In this document: piece by piece, positions 8,243 to 16,075 of the stretch | Layout of the letters: every line of letters starts with the position of its first letter | Numbering within the stretch: the first letter of the stretch is position 1 | DNA from: JBLMZH01 sp050258715 | Lineage (GTDB): Bacteria > Patescibacteriota > Doudnabacteria > UBA920 > O2-02-FULL-48-8 | Assembly (NCBI GenBank): GCA_050258715.1 | Contig: JBLMZH010000016.1 | Location: 1-52,504 of the forward strand | DNA length: 52,504 nt | Reading direction: 5' to 3' | The notes under the pieces: model-generated | Seen by the model: the letters and a program-made list of their open reading frames with translations, nothing else | What the model was told of the DNA's origin: nothing | Database searches by the model: none | Translations under genes and position numbers: made by a program

Positions 8243-8986
8243 ATGCAAGTCATCCTATTTTCGCTGATTAGCGTGATTGCTGTCAGCGCCATCTCCTTAA
8301 TCGGCCTCGCCACCCTCAATTCCGCCGCGTTCTTCCGCCGCAAGGTTCTTTATTTTTTGGTGAGCTTTGCCGCCGGAGCCATGCTCGGCGACGCGTTTAT
8401 TCACCTGCTTCCGGAGCTCGCCGGCAAAGGACAGCTGAACCTTCGCAGTTCTCTGGTCATTTTGGGAGCGGTCCTTATCTTTTTTATCCTTGAAAAGTTC
8501 TTATACTGGCACCACCATCACGGCGAAGGCAATCAGGAGGACCACTCGACCCATCCCTTCGTTTACACCAACTTGGTTGGAGACGGCGTTCATAACTTCA
8601 TCGACGGCCTGATCATTGCCGGCACCTATGCCATTGATATCAACCTCGGGATCGCGACGACCATTGCCGTCATCCTTCATGAGATTCCGCAGGAGATCGG
8701 CGATTTCGCGGTTTTGGTTTACGGCGGATTCACTCCCAAAAAAGCCATCCTTTATAATTTCTATACCGCCCTCACCGCGATAGCCGGAACGATCGTGGCC
8801 TTAACTTTTAAGGAAAACGAAAATTCTCTTACCATCCTGGCTTGTTTGGCCATCGGCTCTTTCTTCTACGTATCAATGGTTGACCTCATCCCCCACATCC
8901 AAAAACAAAAGGAGCACAGCTTAAGCCCCTTGGTTGCCTTTGTCCTCGGCATCGGCGTCATGCTTTTGCTGCTTCTCGTAAAATGA
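8243..8986 (+). CDS. ZIP-family divalent metal transporter
   Basis: 247 residues, seven or eight membrane helices. The two ZIP metal-site helices are clear: HNFIDGLIIAGTY (about residues 116-128; H, N and D line the transport site) and HEIPQEIGDFAVL (about 145-157; HEIPHE pattern with Gln for the second His). A His-rich cytoplasmic loop, HHHHGEGNQEDHSTH (about residues 89-104), fits a zinc-sensing or zinc-binding loop. The family imports Zn2+, Fe2+ or Mn2+ down an electrochemical gradient; the exact metal cannot be read from sequence. It has its own -10 element and terminator and stands alone. Confidence 0.9.
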   Translation: MQVILFSLISVIAVSAISLIGLATLNSAAFFRRKVLYFLVSFAAGAMLGDAFIHLLPELAGKGQLNLRSSLVILGAVLIFFILEKFLYWHHHHGEGNQEDHSTHPFVYTNLVGDGVHNFIDGLIIAGTYAIDINLGIATTIAVILHEIPQEIGDFAVLVYGGFTPKKAILYNFYTALTAIAGTIVALTFKENENSLTILACLAIGSFFYVSMVDLIPHIQKQKEHSLSPLVAFVLGIGVMLLLLLVK

Positions 8987-8995
8987 CTTTTTCAG

Positions 8996-9024
8996 AAAAC
9001 GGGCCGTCGAGGCCCGTTTTTTTT
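8996..9024 (+). terminator. Intrinsic terminator after the ZIP gene
   Basis: 10-bp stem AAAACGGGCC (8996-9005) with GGCCCGTTTT (9011-9020), T-run of eight. It also lies directly after the rsmA stop on the other strand and can serve both. Confidence 0.85.
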
Positions 9025-9844
9025 ATTTGCTTATAAACTGTTCGGAAAGACGGACCCAGTCGCTTAAAGTCAGTTGCTGCGGCCGCAATACAGGATCTAT
9101 GCCTGAAGCGCTCAATTTTTTCAGCACCTCATCTTCGGGAACATGAAGGTTGTTGCTTAGACTGTTGTGAAGCTGCTTTCTTTTTCCTGCAAACGCAGCC
9201 TTAAGCACCCAAAAGAACATCTTTTCGTCAACCGAAGGAAACTTCGGTTTGGGGACGATCTTTAAAATCGCCGAGTCGACTTTTGGCATAGGCCAAAAGC
9301 TGCCCGGCTTAACTAGGCCTATTATCTCGGGGTCTGCGAAAAATTGGACGGAAAGCCCCAAAACCGAAAGATCGCCGGGTTTTGCCGCTGCGCGCTCCGC
9401 CACTTCCTTTTGCACCAAAACCACGATCGATTCCGGTTTTTTCCTAAGGGTCAAAAGCAGCGAGATAAATTTGGACGTCAAATAGTAAGGAATGTTTGCC
9501 ACGACCTTAAACGATTTGCCAAAACTTTCGCCAATGTTGAACCTCAGGATGTCGGCGTTAACAAGATCCAGGTTTTTTTGATGCTTGAACTGGCGCTTGA
9601 TCAGCCCGAAGAACCGCCGGTCTTTTTCAACCGCCACTACCTTCGAACATTTTTTTACAAGTTCAGATGTCAAAACTCCCAGGCCCGGCCCGACTTCCAA
9701 CACTTCGTCTGATGGTTTCAGATCAGCGGCCGAAACGATTCTGTCTAAAACGTCCTGATCGACCAAAAAATTCTGACCCATATAATCTTTGGGCCGGAAC
9801 TTGCTGGCTTTTAAAATCTGTTTAATTTCTTCGGGCGAATGCAT
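9023..9844 (-). CDS. rsmA: 16S rRNA adenine-N6,N6-dimethyltransferase RsmA (KsgA)
   Basis: 273 residues, normal for the family. It dimethylates two adjacent adenines in the 3'-terminal hairpin (helix 45) of 16S rRNA during late 30S assembly. Visible motifs: GQNFLVDQ near residue 23, the SAM-binding loop EVGPGLGVLT (about 49-58), the acidic residue VAVEKD (about 70), ADIL (about 98) and the catalytic NIPYYLTS (about 117-124; N-I-P-Y motif IV of adenine dimethylases). The C-terminal helical domain is complete. It follows the helicase gene by 21 nt on the same strand, so the two are likely co-transcribed. No SD is seen. Confidence 0.95.
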   Translation of the reverse strand: MHSPEEIKQILKASKFRPKDYMGQNFLVDQDVLDRIVSAADLKPSDEVLEVGPGLGVLTSELVKKCSKVVAVEKDRRFFGLIKRQFKHQKNLDLVNADILRFNIGESFGKSFKVVANIPYYLTSKFISLLLTLRKKPESIVVLVQKEVAERAAAKPGDLSVLGLSVQFFADPEIIGLVKPGSFWPMPKVDSAILKIVPKPKFPSVDEKMFFWVLKAAFAGKRKQLHNSLSNNLHVPEDEVLKKLSASGIDPVLRPQQLTLSDWVRLSEQFISK

Positions 9845-9865
9845 GGAATAAAAATTGGCTTTATT

Positions 9866-11863
9866 TTAATAGCTGTACTCAACTATGTCCAAAAGCTCTT
9901 CCGGGATTGCTTTCAAAATTCTTGACGGCACGCTGGCATTCCTCATGCCAAACTGTTTCCGGGACATGGCATGTATAAGGTAGAGGCGTTTGCGCGCCCG
10001 GGTAATTCCGACATACGCCAGTCTGACCTCTTCCGAAATGTCGCTTGATTCGAAAATCGATCTGGCGTGCGGCAGCAGCCCTTCCTCAAGCCCGACCAAA
10101 AATACGGTTTCGAATTCGAGTCCCTTGGCCTGATGCAGCGTCATGAGCGTGACCTTGTCCGGATCGTCTTTCATTTCGTCCACGTTCGTCATCAGCGCCA
10201 CTTCCTCCAAAAATTTCGTCAGCCCTTCCTTCCACGGAAATTTATTGAACACGGCCCCGACGTTAAACAATTCCTGAACGTTCTCCCACCGACTCTCGCC
10301 TTGTTCGGTTCCGTCGCGCAAGTACCGCTCGTACCCGGTCATCTGGATCGCCTTCCGCATGACTTCGGTAAGCTGAGCGTCTTCTTCCAGCTTCTTTAAA
10401 GTATCCATGGTCTCAAAAAAATCCCTGACCTGGGGCTTGGCGGCAACCAACTTTGCCAGAGCCTGCTCATCCTTATCCAGCAGGCAATCCTTAAGCAAAT
10501 TAAAAGTCTTGGGCCCGATCCCCCGGGGCGGAACATTGATCACCCGCTTCAACCCCACAATATCGGCAGGGTTAACGAGGAGACGCAAAAGCGAGAGAAT
10601 GTCCTTTATTTCGCGGCGTTCGTAGAATTTCAAGCCCCCCACGATCTGGTAAGGAATGCTCGATTCGATCATGACTTCTTCCAAGGCGCGGGACTGGGCG
10701 TGGGTGCGGTAAAGGATGGCAAAATTGCTCAACCCTTTGCGGTTTCGAAGCTTATACGACGGACGAAACGCGGATTGGCGCATGATCCGGCTTAAAATGC
10801 CTTCGTCTTCGCTGACGTATTTCAGCTGGCTGTCATCGCCGCCGTCCTGGTGTTCGATGATTTTTTTGGCCACGAACCAGGCTTCGGCCATTTCGTCCGC
10901 GGCCCGGTAAAGCTGCGGCCGGCTGCCTTCGGTGTTTTCGGTCCATAAACTTTTTTTGTGCTGCTTGGGAGAAAGCGCGATCACCTTCTCGGCGATGGAC
11001 AGAATCGGGGCGGTCGAGCGGTAGTTTTGTTCGAGGCGGATGATCTTGGCTTTGGGATAATCCTTTTCAAAATCTAAAATGTTCTGAAGGTTCGCGCCGC
11101 GAAAACCGTAAATGGCCTGGGCGTCGTCGCCGACCACAAAGAGATTCTGGTGCTTCTTGGCCAAAAGATTCGTGAACTCGTATTGCGCGTGATTCGTATC
11201 CTGGTATTCGTCGATCAGAACGTACTTCCATTTGTCCTGATATTTTTCCAGGACCTCGGGAAATTTCTTAAACAGCATCACCGGCATCATGACGAGGTCT
11301 CCGAAGTCCGCCGCGTTGTTTGACAACAGCAATTCCTGATAGCGCTTGTAGACGCTTCGCGCCATCCGCCCGAAATTTTTATTCTCCTCGTCAATATCTT
11401 CCGGCCCTTCCAAAGCGTTCTTTGCCCGGTCAATGATATGCGCAAACAGCGAAGGCTTGTACCTGGTCGGATCGATCTTCTGCTCGGCCAAAACCTGTTT
11501 AAGCAAACTCTCCTGGTCGTCGCTGTCGTAAATGACAAAGTCAGGCATAAGCCCGAGCTTCCTTCCGTCCGCGCGCAGGATTCTGACTCCTATTGAATGG
11601 AACGTGCCCATCACCGGCAATTCTGCCCGGCGTTTTTCCAAAAGCCTGATGATCCTTTCCTTCATTTCTCCTGCGGCTTTGTTGGTGAAGGTCACGGCCA
11701 AAATATTTTCCGGCGCTATCTTTAGTTTATGAATAAGATAGACGATCCGCATGGTCAGCGCCTTTGTCTTGCCGCTTCCCGCTCCCGCTAAAATCAAAAC
11801 CGGCCCCAATGGCGCCGTTACCGCTTCCAACTGCTGTTTATTCAAACCCTTTTCAGTTTTCAT
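9866..11863 (-). CDS. UvrD/PcrA-type superfamily 1 DNA helicase
   Basis: 665 residues, somewhat shorter than typical PcrA (about 720) because the C-terminal tail is missing. Motifs: Q motif LNKQQLEAV (about 7), Walker A GAGSGKTKAL (about 27-36), motif Ia AVTFTNKAAGEMKERI, motif II IDEYQDTN (about 222; DEYQ), motif III VVGDDAQAIYGFRGA, motif IV LEQNYRST, motif V TLMTLHQAKGLEFETVFL and motif VI EEVRLAYVGITRARKRL. This is a 3'-to-5' ATP-dependent helicase of repair and replication-conflict resolution. Whether it is orthologous to PcrA, UvrD or Rep cannot be fixed from motifs. It is divergent from the LysM/M23 gene and upstream of rsmA. Confidence 0.95.
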   Translation of the reverse strand: MKTEKGLNKQQLEAVTAPLGPVLILAGAGSGKTKALTMRIVYLIHKLKIAPENILAVTFTNKAAGEMKERIIRLLEKRRAELPVMGTFHSIGVRILRADGRKLGLMPDFVIYDSDDQESLLKQVLAEQKIDPTRYKPSLFAHIIDRAKNALEGPEDIDEENKNFGRMARSVYKRYQELLLSNNAADFGDLVMMPVMLFKKFPEVLEKYQDKWKYVLIDEYQDTNHAQYEFTNLLAKKHQNLFVVGDDAQAIYGFRGANLQNILDFEKDYPKAKIIRLEQNYRSTAPILSIAEKVIALSPKQHKKSLWTENTEGSRPQLYRAADEMAEAWFVAKKIIEHQDGGDDSQLKYVSEDEGILSRIMRQSAFRPSYKLRNRKGLSNFAILYRTHAQSRALEEVMIESSIPYQIVGGLKFYERREIKDILSLLRLLVNPADIVGLKRVINVPPRGIGPKTFNLLKDCLLDKDEQALAKLVAAKPQVRDFFETMDTLKKLEEDAQLTEVMRKAIQMTGYERYLRDGTEQGESRWENVQELFNVGAVFNKFPWKEGLTKFLEEVALMTNVDEMKDDPDKVTLMTLHQAKGLEFETVFLVGLEEGLLPHARSIFESSDISEEVRLAYVGITRARKRLYLIHAMSRKQFGMRNASVPSRILKAIPEELLDIVEYSY

Positions 11864-11988
11864 AAACTCATTATACTAGATTGTCATCGTTTGTCGCGCT
11901 TTTGATCAATTTGTGGATATTAAGGTTAAAATTAATTGCTTAACAAGCCTGTTTTCCGGATTAATGCACAATCGGACCTCTAAATCTG

Positions 11989-12017
11989 TTGACGAAAAAG
12001 GTCTATTTTGATAAAAT
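11989..12017 (+). promoter_or_regulatory. Sigma70-like promoter of the LysM/M23 gene
   Basis: TTGACG (11989-11994) and TAAAAT (12012-12017) with a 17-nt spacer. The expected +1 is near 12024, giving a leader of about 115 nt before the open frame begins at 12130. Confidence 0.7.
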
Positions 12018-12023
12018 CGTAAG

Positions 12024-12138
12024 CACGAAAAGATAAGGTCTCTATTTTTATTCATTAACCCCGAAAAGTCCGATCGCGCACTGATTTTGGAGGATATTCG
12101 CGCTGAAAGGAACCAACGGGTATGAATAAGGAGCAGTT
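12024..12138 (+). promoter_or_regulatory. Structured 5' leader of the LysM/M23 peptidase gene (possible riboswitch)
   Basis: About 115 nt between the predicted +1 and the peptidase frame. Words such as GCGCTGAAAGGAACC and ACGGGTATGAATAAGG recall conserved pieces of the ydaO/yuaA c-di-AMP riboswitch, whose typical targets are cell-wall peptidases. The match is by eye and partial, and the 3' part of the motif is not seen. A 13-codon ORF (ATG 12122, stop 12161-12163) overlaps the start of the main frame. Confidence 0.3.
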
Positions 12139-12309
12139 ATACAAGCCATCAAATCGGTCTTAGGGCAAACGCTGGAAACGGTCGTAAAAGTCGAAAAACA
12201 GCCCTTAAAGAAAAAATTTACTCCCAATTTTTCCAAAGTTTCCCAGAATTGGAAAGCGAAAAGCAAGCTCAGCATTCACCCATTCAAGGCGCTCCATACG
12301 CGCACGCTT

Positions 12310-13458
12310 TTGCCGCTTTCGATTAGGGATTACGTCGGCCGCTTCAGCCTTGAGCTGATGTTGGCTTCTACCGCTATCTTCGCGGTCTTCATAAACTTCA
12401 ACCTCATAAATCACGCCGGATTGCCAGATAACAAAGACCAGAGCGTGATTTTTTCTTTTCTGAAACAGAACCCGGCGATTAATCAAACTTTGCTTTCGCG
12501 CTCGAACACCTCGACTCTTCTGGCCCGCACTGACCACTGGTTTTCCGGAGCGCTTTCTTCCTCGCCGTTCTCAGGTATTGTCCTCGCCTCTTCAGTCACC
12601 AAACCGCAAACAACCAACCCGACCACGATTCAGGACGACGTCATCGTCAAAACCAGCCCGGCGGATACGAACAACTACCTGCGGCATGGCCGCACCGAAT
12701 ACCAGGTTGTGCCGGGCGACTCCATTGTCAGCATCGCTTCGAACTTCGGCGTTTCTCCGCAGACGATCATGATCGAGAACAATTTGGGCGCAACCGCCAC
12801 GATCAGGCCGGGAGACAAATTGACCATTCTTGCAACCACTGGCGTTTCCCATACGGTCAAGGCCGGAGAAACAATCGAGAGCATCGCCGCAAAGTATAAG
12901 GTCAACGAAGAAGACCTGATGGATGTCAACGACATTGAGTTGCCGGACGATATTCTTGTCGGAGACGTACTTGTGGTTCCGATGGCCAAAGTTGACATGC
13001 CGACCAAGCCGACCAGCATTGTAAAAGATTCTTCCAACAAGATTGCTCTAAGAGTGGCGTCCGCTCCCGCTGATTTCGTGGCAGCGGCCTTAGGATTCAT
13101 CTGGCCGACCACCACCCGCAACATCACCCAAGGTTATTCCAGCCGCCACACCGGCATCGATATTTCAAACAGCCAAATGGTTCCCATTTACGCTTCAGCT
13201 GACGGGTTCGTGGAAATTTCCGGGTATCAAACCGGCTACGGCAACACCATCGTCATAAACCATGGGAACGGCTATAAAACCCGCTACGGGCACGCCTCAG
13301 AGCTCTATGTCAGTGCTGGCGATAAGGTCGTAAAGGGCCAGATTATCGCAAAACAGGGCCGCAGCGGCCGTGTCAGAGGAGTTACCGGCATCCACCTCCA
13401 CTTCGAGATCTTAAAGAACGGCGGCAGGGTAAATCCCCTAAGTTACGTGAAGCCCTAA
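12310..13458 (+). CDS. LysM-domain M23 metallopeptidase (murein endopeptidase)
   Basis: From the first standard start (TTG 12310) 382 residues are read, but the frame is open from 12130 and the upstream 60 codons encode a basic, Lys-rich segment that looks like genuine N-terminal cytoplasmic sequence. An AAGGAG site lies 5 nt before an in-frame ATA at 12139, so the real start may be ATA. Order: membrane segment (about residues 15-34 of the TTG form), two LysM domains (QVVPGDSIVSIAS..., about 131-176; HTVKAGETIESIAA..., about 180-225) and a C-terminal M23 domain with the zinc motifs HTGID (about 278-282) and HLHFE (about 363-367). It should bind peptidoglycan and cut its cross-links on the outer face of the membrane. 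Own promoter and terminator. Confidence 0.9.
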   Translation: MPLSIRDYVGRFSLELMLASTAIFAVFINFNLINHAGLPDNKDQSVIFSFLKQNPAINQTLLSRSNTSTLLARTDHWFSGALSSSPFSGIVLASSVTKPQTTNPTTIQDDVIVKTSPADTNNYLRHGRTEYQVVPGDSIVSIASNFGVSPQTIMIENNLGATATIRPGDKLTILATTGVSHTVKAGETIESIAAKYKVNEEDLMDVNDIELPDDILVGDVLVVPMAKVDMPTKPTSIVKDSSNKIALRVASAPADFVAAALGFIWPTTTRNITQGYSSRHTGIDISNSQMVPIYASADGFVEISGYQTGYGNTIVINHGNGYKTRYGHASELYVSAGDKVVKGQIIAKQGRSGRVRGVTGIHLHFEILKNGGRVNPLSYVKP

Positions 13459-13473
13459 ATCTTTCCCGCAATA

Positions 13474-13500
13474 AGCCCCGGACTTTCCCGGGGTTTTTAT
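13474..13500 (+). terminator. Terminator after the LysM/M23 gene
   Basis: 6-bp GC stem CCCCGG (13476-13481) with CCGGGG (13488-13493), then TTTTTATTTG. Confidence 0.8.
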
Positions 13501-13586
13501 TTGATTATTTATTTAGATATTTTTATGCCTAATTTTTTGTCGTGATAAATTCAAATGATTTTCTGCACTCGCAAACTTTATTAAAT

Positions 13587-13622
13587 AAAAGCCCCGGCAT
13601 TTCAGCCGGGGCTTTATTTTTT
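13587..13622. terminator. Bidirectional terminator after the DUF11-type protein gene
   Basis: 11-12-bp stem AAAGCCCCGGC with GCCGGGGCTTT (13605-13615), T-rich on both strands. It ends the minus-strand ileS-recO-surface protein operon. Confidence 0.85.
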
Positions 13623-13631
13623 TATTAATCT

Positions 13632-15416
13632 TTATTCGGCCACCGTGCCCTGTTGGTTTCCTACATCCTTGGTGGATACCTGCAGAATGTTGGTTTGAAG
13701 TTCGTGGCCAACATAAGTATCATTGCCGGAGCCCTGCACGTCCTTTAAGAGAGCGATTGGATTATGAACATCCGATTCGTTTGGCACGACCGCAAGCTGG
13801 AACGTCACGATCTTGGCCGGAGTATTGAAGCGGCCCGCAAACGGCGCGATCTTGCCCGCTTCCCATCTGAACTTGTTTGAGCCCGGATCAAATTCGATCT
13901 GCGGCTTTTCCGACTCAGGCTGGATTACGTCCGTCCAGGCGGAGTCGGAGAGCGGGACCGACCCCACGACGAGCACATCTTCCACTTCGTTGCTCATATT
14001 GTTGACCATGAGCGAAACCGAAAAAATCGTGGATTGCCCCGGCCTCATCGGCCAAGACCCGCTGACATATTTGACGCTCGACGTGATACCCAACTTGCTT
14101 TCGATCTTGATCTCGGAAGGCTGGGCGTGCACCGGGCTCAATATCTCTTTGCACGAAACCGTGGCTTCGCTTTTAACCGAAAGGTTGGCAAGGTTCGAGG
14201 TCAAAGTGCCTTTGATCGGGACGGTAAACGAAATGCTTCCGCTTTCATTGGGCTGCAAAAGCGCCAGGTCATTGACGGTTGCGGATTTCCAGGTGAACTT
14301 GTTGCCGGAAACAATCGCGTCTTCGATCTTCAATTTGGCAAAATCAATTGCCGGGCCGGTCAGAACCACGCTCACAATAACATTGCTTAGGGGTACCGAG
14401 CCGTTGTTCGTATAATTCAATTTATAACTGATGTTCCCGCCAAGCCCGGAGAAATCCTTCGGCGTGGTTTGCTGGACCAGGCTTAAGGGCGAAGGAACGA
14501 TCTTAAACGCGACAGTCTTGCTGATTTGAGTGGCGAAATTATTGTTGATCATCATCCCCAATTCAGCCACTACCGGCCGCTCCTGCTGAGGATCGCCGGT
14601 AAAGGTTCCGCTGATGTCTATCTTCCCCGATGTACCGTTCTTTAAGTCCCCCAAAAGCCAGGTGTCGTTGTTTCTGGAAGCCGGCGGAGTGGAAGTAATA
14701 AAGGAAAAACCTTGTGGATAAGTCAGCTTTACCGCCAAATCGTTCAGGTCTTGTCCGGAAATATTCGAATAATTCACGGAAAAACCCGAATCCTGGCCGT
14801 CAGTCACCTCAACTGCTCCTGAGATCTCAAAATTAAGGCGAGCGGCGATCAATTCCGTGGTGAAGCTGACATCAGCCGAGAAATCGGAATTGAAATTGGC
14901 CAAACGATAACGCAAACTGGCTTTAATCTCTTTGCGGTCTCCGACCTTGCCGATCAGTTCGCCTGTGACCTTCACTTGTCCTTGTTCGCCTTTCTTTAAA
15001 ATCGGAATTGAAAACGATTGGCCGTTGGCGTTTTGGGCCTGCGGCTCGGACGACCTATAGCGGAAGTTAGACGGATAATATAAAAGCAGCGTGGCATCCT
15101 TGATGTCCGATTTTTCATTGTTGGCGTAAGTGACTGTGTACTGGATCTCGTTGCCGGAAGGAAGCTTGTCCGGCGCCTGGATTACCACCTCGACTTTGTT
15201 GGAAAGAGGATCGCGGCCGACGCGCTGCTTCAAAACGTACCAAAGTCCCGTGCTTAAAACGGCAAGCAAGAGTCCGATGAGAATGATCAGCGTGACTTTT
15301 TTCCCCATAAAGCTTGGACGCTTGGGGCGCTTGCGCGGCGTTAATTCCGACAGCGACCTGACTTCACCCTGGTCGTTGTTGTTTTCGTCAAAGATCGGCT
15401 CGGTCTCAATTTGCAT
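13632..15416 (-). CDS. Membrane-anchored surface protein with DUF11/CARDB-like beta repeats
   Basis: 594 residues. A cytoplasmic N-terminus (about 37 residues, charged, with the stretch TPRKRPKRPS) leads into one membrane helix (VTLIILIGLLLAVLSTGLWYVL, about 41-62). Outside are at least four related beta-sandwich modules, each with a QYTVTYAN- or YKLNYTNNG-like core and a D.TL.L.YP..F turn, as in DUF11 / conserved-repeat (COG1361) proteins. No enzymatic motif. The start codon overlaps the recO stop by one base (TAATG), so it is translationally coupled to recO and ileS, an odd partner for those genes; this linkage may be only positional. Likely role: cell-surface scaffold or adhesion. Confidence 0.8.
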   Translation of the reverse strand: MQIETEPIFDENNNDQGEVRSLSELTPRKRPKRPSFMGKKVTLIILIGLLLAVLSTGLWYVLKQRVGRDPLSNKVEVVIQAPDKLPSGNEIQYTVTYANNEKSDIKDATLLLYYPSNFRYRSSEPQAQNANGQSFSIPILKKGEQGQVKVTGELIGKVGDRKEIKASLRYRLANFNSDFSADVSFTTELIAARLNFEISGAVEVTDGQDSGFSVNYSNISGQDLNDLAVKLTYPQGFSFITSTPPASRNNDTWLLGDLKNGTSGKIDISGTFTGDPQQERPVVAELGMMINNNFATQISKTVAFKIVPSPLSLVQQTTPKDFSGLGGNISYKLNYTNNGSVPLSNVIVSVVLTGPAIDFAKLKIEDAIVSGNKFTWKSATVNDLALLQPNESGSISFTVPIKGTLTSNLANLSVKSEATVSCKEILSPVHAQPSEIKIESKLGITSSVKYVSGSWPMRPGQSTIFSVSLMVNNMSNEVEDVLVVGSVPLSDSAWTDVIQPESEKPQIEFDPGSNKFRWEAGKIAPFAGRFNTPAKIVTFQLAVVPNESDVHNPIALLKDVQGSGNDTYVGHELQTNILQVSTKDVGNQQGTVAE

Positions 15417-16075
15417 TATTTAATTGAAGTTAAGAATTTTTGGGAATTTAGGTGGCGTTCAATGATGTATTCCACGAACTCATTAACGGCCTTGTGGAGC
15501 TTCCTTATGTCGGACTTGCCACTGATGAGATCCTGGTCGTCGAGGAAGTCGTCTTTTTCGATCTGCGTCAGCAGATCTTTTAAGTTTTGAGGCAGCTGCC
15601 AGTCGCTCCTGACATGCCTGATCGAGAAACCCAGGGAGCTTAAGAGCTTCAAGGAATAGCTGTCGATCGTGGCGAACAATTGGTTTTCGGAAAGGTCGCG
15701 GGATTCTAAAGCGGTCAAAAATTGGATGAGATGGTCGAAGGCCACGACATTAGCCTGCTCGTCCGCGGTCAGCTTGACCATAAGTTCCGCCGCGTAGAAT
15801 GCCGCGGCCGTCTTGGACAGATCATGTTTGATCTTAAGGAAAGGCTTGACGGTCTTGGAGGAAATAAGAGTCGGCAGCATATCCCTCCCGGTGGCCTCAA
15901 AGGATATCAAGGTCAAATCCTGAAAAGAACCTGAAAGCTTGCTTTTGGCAAGCCTGATCCCTCTGGCCAAAATCCTGACCTTGCCCGCCTCCCTCGAAAA
16001 AATGGTCGCGATCTGATCAGCTTCCCTGTAATTTTGTTTCCGAAGGATAATACCAGTCAGCTTCCTGTATCTCAT
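15416..16075 (-). CDS. recO: DNA repair protein RecO
   Basis: 219 residues, slightly short for RecO (about 230-250). N-terminal OB-fold pattern TGIILRKQNYREADQIATIFSREAGKVRILARGIRLAKSK is characteristic (about residues 6-46; GKV..LARG). The middle is helical; the zinc-finger cysteines found in many RecO proteins are absent, as in several compact genomes. RecO loads RecA onto SSB-coated DNA with RecR in the RecFOR pathway. The start overlaps the ileS stop by 4 nt (ATGA), and its own stop overlaps the next start by 1 nt, so it is the middle gene of a tightly packed operon behind the ileS leader. Confidence 0.88.
   Translation of the reverse strand: MRYRKLTGIILRKQNYREADQIATIFSREAGKVRILARGIRLAKSKLSGSFQDLTLISFEATGRDMLPTLISSKTVKPFLKIKHDLSKTAAAFYAAELMVKLTADEQANVVAFDHLIQFLTALESRDLSENQLFATIDSYSLKLLSSLGFSIRHVRSDWQLPQNLKDLLTQIEKDDFLDDQDLISGKSDIRKLHKAVNEFVEYIIERHLNSQKFLTSIK

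Noticed and set aside
13813..14415. 200-codon plus-strand ORF opposite the DUF11-type protein
   Set aside because: Shadow of a real gene on the other strand with no promoter, SD or protein-like composition.
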